Assembly: GCA_030998015.1 (NCBI GenBank)
Contig: JARWMV010000054.1
Span: 1-64,000, forward strand
Direction: 5' to 3'
From: Ceratorhiza oryzae-sativae
Taxonomy: Eukaryota; Basidiomycota; Agaricomycetes; Cantharellales; Ceratobasidiaceae
Length of the DNA stretch: 64,000 bases
Within the stretch, counting starts at the first letter, position 1. Each line of letters begins with the position of its first letter. The notes under the pieces were generated by a model, which saw nothing but the letters and a program-made list of their open reading frames with translations, had not been told where the DNA came from and searched no databases. Positions 56,243 through 64,000 of the stretch are shown one piece after another. The position numbers and the translations under genes were made by a program.

Positions 56243-56944
56243 AATTGGTGTTCACTGCTGGATGTCACTCGTGGCTGTGCGCATGTAGTCATGTAATTTG
56301 TGCCGAAGTATTTACGCATAGTAATGGAAGTCTTATTGGAGAGCGAGTTTCCACCTAACCACCATGTGTCCTGCCCGCTGACTCAGGTTTGACAACTATC
56401 CCTGGTCTCTTTTTAGCCCTTTTGTATAGTACTGTTATGGCGATAGTGCCCACATTGCGGACCCTACTAACCCGAGACAGAAATCTCTTGCATGACTCCT
56501 AAAATATTCTGCCTTTACCAAGCCATTCCAGGCTCTAGATCCCTAAGGAGACCCAAAACGCTCATTCGTGATACCTGTCAGTAACTACGCAGCATATAAA
56601 CTGGGATAAAAGCTAATCAAGAGATCAGAGAATGTGGTCGTCAATAACGCACACAACCGGTCTCCCTCGTGTATCTGAGCCACTCGGGTGTGTGGTAATT
56701 TGTGCATGTTTGCCACACATCCGAGAAGGTTGACGAATTATCACTCGGCCTCGAGTCTCGATGTCACCTTCGTGATTCTCGTGCTCAACCGCTTGGCCTG
56801 TTGTCCTTGCAATGCGAGGTGGAGTCTGAGGATTCCAAAAAGGAAAATCAGAATGGGAAGCCTCACACTCACAAGAAACAACGGAATCGCGTTTTAGAGC
56901 AGACTTAGTATTCGAGATTGTGCATACAGCTATAGTTCACAGAC
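56243..56944. other. Downstream region of the membrane-protein gene
   Basis: About 150 bp (roughly 56400-56250, read on the minus strand) resemble 9050-9200. The rest shows no gene that can be supported. Confidence 0.45.
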
Positions 56945-57529
56945 CAGATGGCCATGTCTGCCTTGGCTGTGTGTAGTACCAGAATACTCTTTAAGCCCAT
57001 GATCGAGTATAGACGGCTAGCCAGACATGGTCGTATGTTCAGGTCCCGATCGATGCCGGAGGTACTGGCGCTCACTCTGCTCACGGAAGAGAGATACCGG
57101 GCCGGTTGTCGCAAGCCCGATTGGTTCGACCTTGAGCCCGCAGACGATGGGCAAGTGGAGCCGATAACGGAGCGTCAGTACCGTCGACCTATTGCCATCC
57201 TGGGATTGATTGTGCCTGGAACGAGCGCTTGACGTCCTTGAATAATGCATATATATTCTAAGTGAGACCATATTCCTGGATCCATTGCTCCAATGAATTC
57301 TAGCACCCCGGATCCCGAATTGACTGCTGCTGTAGGTTCTCTGAAAGAAATTTCCGAGAAGTGCACCAGTTGGATGGGCCGATTCAAACAAAGGTTGGGG
57401 GTAATCGCCGACGAAGTTGGGGTTACCGACCAATTGTTGCTGCGACTCGCACAAAGCGTAGAATTGCAGAGGTTTGGCTTGGCGGTGGTGAGCACGTTGC
57501 TACTGCTTAGCCGGATGCATTGGAACTAA
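56945..57529 (+). CDS. Possible small genes, unrecognised
   Basis: Two plus-strand frames follow each other. 56948-57232 (94 codons) reads MAMSALAVCSTRILFKPMIE ... WFDLEPADDGQVEPITERQY. 57293-57529 (78 codons) reads MNSSTPDPELTAAVGSLKEI ... VGVTDQLLLRLAQSVELQRF. The second is amphipathic and helical. Neither matches a known family and no clear splice link was found. They may be unrelated or spurious. Confidence 0.25.
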
Positions 57530-57833
57530 CAACACCTAGCACTGTACTCCTAGGGTTCATGAGGCTCGAGGTATGTATCAACCTGATAGGATTCGCCATT
57601 ATGATCCAAAATCCGCATAGAGGGGCACGATTTCGTGCTCGAGTTCAGGTCATACCTGAGCAGGAGTCACCGACCGCGTCTAACAAATGTACGGCTGTAC
57701 CTGCAAGCAAAGATTAAGAGTGCTCATGGGGTTTATCCGATTCTGTGCGCAACATATTCCCATGGAATGATCACTAGCCTACTCATCCCTTTGCGTATAG
57801 CTCAAACCTAGTTAGGGGTGGTGTAACTACGAC

Positions 57834-58280
57834 GCTAACGCAATTCAACCTGTTGGAAGACACCATTTCATATTATGGATACGAAAAGGTATGATTCTAT
57901 GTTTTTTGGGTTGCCTGCCAACTCGGCTTACACCGAAAGTAGGACAACTTGCACGTGAATGGAGGGTGAGTGACACCGTACTCTCTTGCCGTATCTGGGA
58001 GCTCGTTTAAGAAAAATCAAGGTACATACTCTATGGCGAAAAGGAGATATTGTGCATACCCATCAAGACAATGCACCGCTGGCGTCAAGAGGCCCTTGAT
58101 GGAGCCAAGACGAAGCGCAAAATAAGGAAATCGAGGTCAGGGACGCCATCTCTGTATGCACAGAACGTATACTTGACGGAGCAAGTGGAGAAATATTCGG
58201 AGAAATACGCGTTGGAAAGAATCCTGACGCGCAAGTGGAGAAGAGATTTTATGGACAGGCACAGAAGGATGTATTACTGA
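57834..58280 (+). CDS. Hypothetical basic protein, probable 3' exons
   Basis: The last exon (from about 58022 to the stop at 58280) reads YILYGEKEILCIPIKTMHRW, then a Lys/Arg-rich stretch (DGAKTKRKIRKSRSG) and LTEQVEKYSEKYALERILTR, ending RDFMDRHRRMYY. Upstream short pieces at about 57834-57888 (RHHFILWIRK) and 57940-57965 (GQLAREWR), separated by GT-AG gaps of about 51 and 56 bp, could be earlier exons, although I could not make every phase agree. The composition would fit a small mitochondrial or RNA-binding protein, but that is a guess. Confidence 0.4.
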
Positions 58281-58616
58281 AATAATGGGCGTGGCAAGGC
58301 TGATATATGTGTATTGATATTTGGAAGGTTGACGACAATTGGGTTATTTATATGATAGGGTATCATACAGGCGCCAGGCCGATGAATTAAGAAACGAAAA
58401 TCCGTGCCTTGTCGCGACCGATGGCATGGCTTACGGGCAAGGATGAGCATTGTGTTTCGGGTGTGGCTAAGCAGTGGCGGGTGTGGCCTGGAACCCTGAC
58501 CACGTGATGGCGGGTGGGGGATTTGCCTCCGGCGAGGATCATCAAACCGACGCAGACCAGCAGGTGAGCGCGAGTCTCGCTCTGTCGGCTGGAGCTAACT
58601 CGATGGGCAGAACGCA

Positions 58617-60883
58617 ATGGCGACGACAGATTCGACACCGGGGACACCGACCGGGACCGCTTCAACGCTGCCGACGCAGCGGTATGTGCCAGGGGCACCT
58701 CCGCCCGTAGCCCCGACCAAGAGCCAGAAGAAGAAACAAAAGAGCAAGCTGAAAACGCTTGCGGCGTCTGCCCACGACGCCGCGCTCACGGATCATGCGC
58801 CCGACGCCGAGGACATCAAGGCGGGCAAGGTCGACCCGGCGCTGCTGGCTGGATCGGGCGCAGACACGGACGCCGAGGACACCAAGTCGGCGACTGCGTC
58901 TGTGGCTGCTCCAGTCGATCAAGAGAAGAGCATGGTGGTGGACGCGATTGCAAAGCGGCTCAAGACGTTGACCAAGAAGGCGGTGAGTCTCCGGTAGGTG
59001 CCCAACTCCTCCCGCTCATCCGAGTGCAGCAACGGGTCAAAGAGTACGACACGAGCTCCGAGCTCAACGACGACCAGAAGCAGGCGATACAGCATCTCCC
59101 GATCCTCGAGGGCCAGATCAAGGAGCTGGAGAGCGTCAAGAAGACGGTCGAGGCAAGCGACGGTCGTGTGCCTGGATACGTGTGGCTCGCTCATCCATCA
59201 GCAGGGACTCGAGATCAGCCAGGCCAAGATTCGCGCGCAGGAACGTGCCGAGCGGAACAAGGAGCATGACCGGCGCGTGGCCGAAGCGACCCATCAGGCC
59301 GAGGTGAGTTGCGGTCTGGCGCGAGTGCGGGGAACCTCACCCATCCGATATAGGCTGCCCTGCTACCCCGCATCACGTCGCTCGTCTCGTTCCTCGCCCT
59401 CCGTCAGCTCTTGTCCCACTCGACGCCCAGCGACCTATCCATCAGCGAACAGGAGCGCGACGTCGTAGCAGCCGTGGGGGATGCGCTGCTCGCTCATCCG
59501 CCCAAGGGGCACGTCGAGGAAATCGTCAGAGGCTTCTTGAGCGGATCAGGCAGCTGGGAGGATGTCGAATGTGAGCTGATTTCGAATATCGTCCGTTTCG
59601 GATCCTGAGCAAAAGTGGAACTGTGCAGATTCTCGCCTTCTCGAAATCACTTCTCAATTCGCCGCCCCTCGCGCTCCCACTCCCATCCCCGATCCATCCA
59701 TCCCTCTCGACCCAACCGAACCAGATATCGCTCCTGAGGAACCCGCCGAACCCACCGAACCTGCTGCTCCCGAACCAGAGACCGAGCCCGAGTTCATCCC
59801 CAATGACCTCGGCATGCCAGCTCCGACCACGACCGGCGGGTTCCACTTTATGCAAGAGTCCGAACTCGAAGCGCCAGCAGATATGACGGAGAGCCAAGAG
59901 TGGGTGGCGGTCCAGCCCACAGTCAACTCGGAAGACGTCGCGGTCGATGCGGAAGAGGTCCAGGCGGAAATCGGTGCTCCGGCCAACGATGCCCCGTCTG
60001 GTGAAGTGGCCGGAGGAGTCACTGGTGGTGGAGCCCCGCTGGACTGGGCCAATGAGGGTGAAGACGAGTTGCCAGATATCGGTGGGCTTCAGGGTGAGTG
60101 TGGGTCCATCATCAGTTGGAGGCCTTCCGGTTCTTTCGCTCTTCTCGGTTGACCCGATTGGCGTGAGCTAACACCCACATTCCTTGCAGCTACATTTGGA
60201 GGCTCTGGTTCTCAGACCCCCATCGCTCAACCCCCTGCTACCGTACAAACTACGGCTTCTGCAGGTGGCGGCCCTGCAACCGACGACGATGGTTTCACTG
60301 CGATTCAGAACCGACGCGGGCATAGCCAGCGTGGTTCATTTGCTGGAGAACGCGGATATCGTGGCCGTGGCCGCGGTCGCGGTGCATTTCGCGGCGGTGA
60401 AGGAGGCGGTTATAGGCAGCGCGATGGCGAGGGAGGAGGATACCGGCAGCGCGAGGGAGGAGAGGGCGGCGAGGGCGGAGAAGGCGGCGGGTACCGTGGA
60501 CGGGGAGGCTACCGCGGTGGATATCGCGGTGGCGAGGGTGGAGAGGGAGGTGAAGGAGGTGAGGGTCGCGGACGGGGTGGATATCGCGGTGGAGGTGAGG
60601 GTGGAGGGCGTGGCCGTGGATACAGCGGTGGATGGTCCCAAGGCGAGGGTCGGGGTGGGCGAGGCGGACGTGGAGAGTACCGCGGTGGAGGTGAGAGGCG
60701 AGGAAGTGGTGAGTCAACTCACGCAAGACGAGCCCCATGGCCCAACTTAATATCTGGTTCATAACAGGTTACAGAGGCCGTGGTGGTACGCCTGGAGGGC
60801 TACACCGACTGCCGAGAGTACAGCTCAGCCATGACCTCACCCCGAGTGTGTGGACCACTGGCCCGAAGGACACAGTCATGTGA
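58617..60883 (+). CDS. RGG-rich, caprin-like RNA-binding protein
   Basis: Seven exons (58617-58982, 59030-59152, 59205-59303, 59354-59570, 59629-60093, 60190-60708, 60768-60883) give 634 residues. The N-terminus is low-complexity and basic (PTKSQKKKQKSKLK). A helical region (RVKEYDTSSELNDDQKQAIQ, GLEISQAKIRAQERAERNKE) resembles the caprin homology region. A Pro/Glu-rich segment and WVAVQPTVNSEDVAVDAEEV follow. The C-terminus is a long run of RGG/RGR/GGYRGG repeats (about 60350-60700), which bind RNA and often place proteins in stress granules. Intron 2 has a GC donor (GCAAGC). Identification as caprin-like is inference; an RGG RNA-binding protein is well supported. Confidence 0.8.
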
Positions 60884-61960
60884 TGAGAAGTTCGCTGGAA
60901 AATAGTTTCGACGTTCTGCAATCTTGTACGATGCTATGCTGAATCAATGTAGTTTGCATTACTGGCAGAAGTGTCATGAGCCACAACCTGGTCAACATCT
61001 GCTTACACAATTGATTGAAAGGAGTACATGGTTTTGGTATCGACCCAAGTTCATCCACCGACTCGGCTGTTGTAGGCGGTGCTCGAGCCCTTTCGGGCAT
61101 CTCCTCAACCAAATCCGCTGGAGGTCACTAGGAATTATGATCGCTTATAGCACGGCCAGCGCAACTAGTGCGTCGGCGAAACCGTATTGGCTACTTAGCG
61201 CCGGGGTGCTCTATCTACTCATAGTAGCGCCCTGCCCACTACCGTGCTACTTAGAATCACCCTCGCCTGTCCGGTCCCCCCTGGGAATGCCCAGAATAAT
61301 AGTCAAGCGACATCGCTTTGTTTGGTGGAAAGCATACGACGATGGGCTACCCATACGTCTCCTGCGTATCTCACACACACTCTGCATAGTGTGCTAGAAA
61401 ATACCTATGGCAGCTACCGCGTTTAAGAATATGACGATGCTACACGTTAGAGTGACATCAGCAAAAACACAAATTTTTTCTGAGATCTACAGAAGCTACA
61501 GTTGCTACATAGCTCCACCGTAGATCTACGTATAATGGCTTATTCAACAGTAGATTTGGTTGTTTCAATCCCTCATAATCTGTTAATTTTGTATAGTTAC
61601 GTGGATTAGGCTGATCTAGGGAGCACTACAGAGATGCTACAGAGCTACTGGAGCTACTTTGCCCAACGCGACGTGCTTGTGAGTACTGTTACTGAATGCT
61701 ACATGCTGTCCAAGCATCCTCAAGCTCCTTCTGGAGGTAGCAACCCCTGTGCTGATCCTTGCATAGGGCTGGTATCACGCCAACCAGGTCTTCGAGTTGT
61801 GTACCTGCAAACCGGTTGACTAAAGAAATCAGCCATTAAAAACATAGTCAAGGATAAATACGGGACGAGTTACTTACACTATCAGTCAATATCGCCACGC
61901 TTGTGCTTGGTACTGTGCAGCCCGCCCATCTTGTTATTATTTCCTTGAGACAGGAACTTC
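60884..61960. other. Region without genes; degenerate GCTAC repeats
   Basis: 61430-61720 contains many scattered copies of GCTACA/TCTACAG and their complements, for example CTACAGAAGCTACAGTTGCTAC near 61490 and GATGCTACAGAGCTAC near 61632. These may be subterminal repeats of an unknown DNA element. No coding sequence is supported. Confidence 0.4.
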
Positions 61961-62175
61961 GTCGGGAAAAAGCCCCGGGGCAAATTTGACCCGGTGTGGC
62001 AAACCGGGTCGGTTACATCATGTAACCGCCCGGGCTGTGTAATCTCTACAAATTTGCCCTGTTTACCCATGGCAAATTGTGCAAACCGGGGTAAATAACG
62101 GCGTGTTTCACCCAGGGGAAGGCAAACTGGGAAAATGGGCAAATTGGATGTAATTTGCCCAAATTTGCCTGGGCC
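61961..62175. repeat. Cluster of GGCAAATTTG-type motifs, candidate transposon end
   Basis: The motif (G)GGCAAA(T/C)(T) and its complement AAATTTGCC occur at least eight times in about 210 bp (61976, 61996, 62050, 62069, 62120, 62139, 62152, 62163), in both orientations. A perfect 17-bp palindrome GGTTACATCATGTAACC is at 62011-62027. Dense short motifs near one end are typical of transposase-binding subterminal regions. No terminal repeat partner was identified. Confidence 0.4.
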
Positions 62176-63740
62176 CAGCACAAGACATTCTTTTCCAGAA
62201 AATATTGCCCCCAGGTGTGCACCTCTCACCCCAGCTACAAAAGCTGTGAATAGGCTGATTCTGATAATGCAAACATGTTCTGATACCATGAGAACCCCTA
62301 AGTACATTAATATACTTCTCACCAATGTCCTACATTCACCTGAACTGGAGGTCCTGCTTGTAAAAAGCAGTATAGTCTCTGTCCCCCCAGGTCCAAGCAC
62401 CTCAAATCATTGAAATAAGTGAAATCAAAGTATCCTACACATATATACTTGGGTAATTAAGTGTGCTGAGCACAGTTAAGTCACTCACAACACTTGAAAG
62501 TCACCCAGTCAGTGTGTATCAGGGGTTTAGGCTGATTTTTTGCTTTCAGGGGTGAGTTTAAGCTCATTACCACTTTAAATCTTGCTCTATTGATGTCAAA
62601 ATTAGTATGTAGGTTTGGCTAGGTGGTTCACATCCCCTGCACTCAGCAGAGCAGTGAATGAACAGCTAGTTTTACTAGAGTATGTGGCACTTTCAGGGTA
62701 AGCACTATGATAATCCCCCTGTAACACAGGATACACTGCATATTATGCTTAGTGAATAGCACCATCAAATTCAGTGACTTGTTGCACATATAACAGTGGT
62801 AAAAGTCCACTTTCTGGTGAGTTTTGAGGCCCAGCTATTGGTTGCACATTTGGCTGATTATTTCTAAAATTGTTTGCCCCTGTGAGTCCCCTTAAGAATT
62901 TCATACTATTTTTCTATGCACTTTATATTCATTTGTGGTCACTTATGGAGACACCTATTGTTCTGATCACAGCACTTTCACTGCTTTCTTGCCCAGTTCA
63001 ACACTGCAGGAATGCACAGGCATGGTGGTGCTTAAAGCCCAGGTTCTGCAGGTTACCCACCTGGATTCCTGCCCAAAAACTGCCTTCTTGTGCCAGCACC
63101 TGCACCTGTATGCAGGAATGTGGAATCCCCACAAAATTTCCAGCATTTTTTCATGCAGGGAGATACATTGCACAAGATCAATGCAACAATACTGAAACTC
63201 ATCACAAAGTCATGATGTCCATATCATTAGATAGAGAAAACTCCCTGCTCTTAAATTGTATATATTCCCCCTAAATGTGCACTCCCTGTTTCACTCTCAA
63301 ACCAGCCATTTCAAGGCAAATGAGTGATACAAATTGTTTCAAACCCTAATAAAACCCTCATTTGACATTCAGACATGTTGAACATAGCATAGCACAATGA
63401 AATAAAACATGTAAAAGTATATGAATCTATTCAACAAGTGACTAGCTACAACATGAGAAACCAAGACTTTATACAAGTAGCTCAGTTGGCATATACATAG
63501 CTGAGATATTGCATGAAAAACAAGCAAGAGAAGCAAGATAACAGATGAAAAGAGAATGCATACAGTCAAAGAGATGAATAAAGCATCTGTGTTGCCATAA
63601 CATAATGCACATAATAATTGACACACTTGTAATCTCCAACAAGACAACAAATCAAATATATTCAATAGGATTCTACAAGATGCCACCCAATTCATGTTGA
63701 CATTTCAGCTGGTCTGTCCAGGGCTCTGCTTCATGTTAAT
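62176..63740. other. AT-rich, CpG-poor stretch without recognised genes
   Basis: Only short frames are present, none with a known domain. The low CpG content resembles that of the decayed transposons at 14-38 kb, so this is probably old repeat sequence. Confidence 0.4.
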
Positions 63741-63743
63741 TCA

Positions 63744-63770
63744 TTAGGTTAGGTTAGTTTTAGGGTTAGG
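63744..63770 (+). repeat. Short telomere-like tract
   Basis: The sequence TTAGGTTAGGTTAG is followed by TTTTAGGGTTAGG, resembling degenerate copies of the fungal telomere unit TTAGGG. The next 50 bp are a GAGCGAG/GCGAGC low-complexity run. This is too short to be a chromosome end. Confidence 0.45.
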
Positions 63771-64000
63771 TGGAGCGAGGAGCAGTGAGTGCGAGCGGAG
63801 CGAGCACGAGCGGCGACGAGTGGAAGAAAGGCTAAGAACTCCTAGGTAATCACCCGGGAGAGACTTTCGTAGATACTCATCAGAGCCCTTCCACTGTGTC
63901 TTTTTATGCCGTGGCAGACGAACATGCCACGTCACTGGCGTGAGAAACGCCAAGGGAAGAAGACTTAACCGAACAAAGGAGAAGAACAGCTGACTGATCC
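63771..64000. other. GC-rich end of window
   Basis: It begins with a GAGCG-rich low-complexity run (63771-63825). Two small hairpins follow (GTGGCA ... TGCCAC near 63910-63930, GGCGT-GAGAA-ACGCC near 63937-63951). The minus-strand frame 63744-63953 has no known domain. Confidence 0.35.

Noticed and set aside
60184..60750. 188-codon plus-strand ORF and 155-codon minus-strand ORF over the RGG region
   Set aside because: They are shadows of the GC-rich RGG coding exon. The RGG frame continues the upstream exons and ends with a proper stop.

Overview
This window looks like nuclear DNA of a filamentous basidiomycete, most likely an agaricomycete of the Rhizoctonia/Ceratobasidiaceae type (inference). 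The reasons are host genes cut by many introns of about 45-60 bp, a fungal gene set (Old Yellow Enzyme, GH18 chitinase, tandem tyrosinases, a single-pass membrane protein typical of mushrooms, an RGG-rich caprin-like protein), and a heavy load of LTR retrotransposons, LINEs and small DNA elements.

Layout. 1-8941 is a Ty1/copia element (Copia-A, minus strand, running off the left edge) with a second copia element (Copia-B, 666-5572) inserted in it. 8942-12090 holds a 5'-truncated LINE tail, a possible host gene remnant and a Tc1-like foldback element. 12171-13567 is an intact-looking Old Yellow Enzyme gene. 14237-38990 is a CpG-poor nest of transposons: a LINE 3' part split by an 857-bp DNA element, a second copy of that element in inverted orientation, a gypsy LTR and gag fragment (Gypsy-G), and a large minus-strand gypsy element (Gypsy-E, LTRs at 19453-20095 and 36509-37065). 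Gypsy-E is interrupted by a plus-strand gypsy (Gypsy-F, 27753-34695). Copia fragments follow.

The most unusual content is the roughly 4.1-kb interval between the Gypsy-E chromodomain and its polypurine tract. It carries a replication-initiator (Rep) gene of the circular ssDNA (CRESS) type with both HUH and SF3 helicase motifs and one in-frame stop. It also holds a two-exon unknown gene on the opposite strand and a further unknown coding remnant.

39733-41398 is a GH18 chitinase. 42758-52249 holds two tandem minus-strand tyrosinase genes. The first is a pseudogene (nonsense codon plus a broken splice donor) and has a complete copia element (Copia-C, 44246-49269) inside an intron. Copia-C in turn contains a 201-bp hAT-like MITE. 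54469-56242 encodes a single-pass membrane protein and 58617-60883 an RGG-rich protein. The last 3 kb are repeat-like, with a short telomere-like tract near 63750.

Several insertions are proven by target-site duplications (TSDs), and two of them restore a protein reading frame when removed. CpG-to-TpG/CpA transitions are the main form of decay in the transposons. Coordinates were counted by hand, so boundaries may be off by a base or two.
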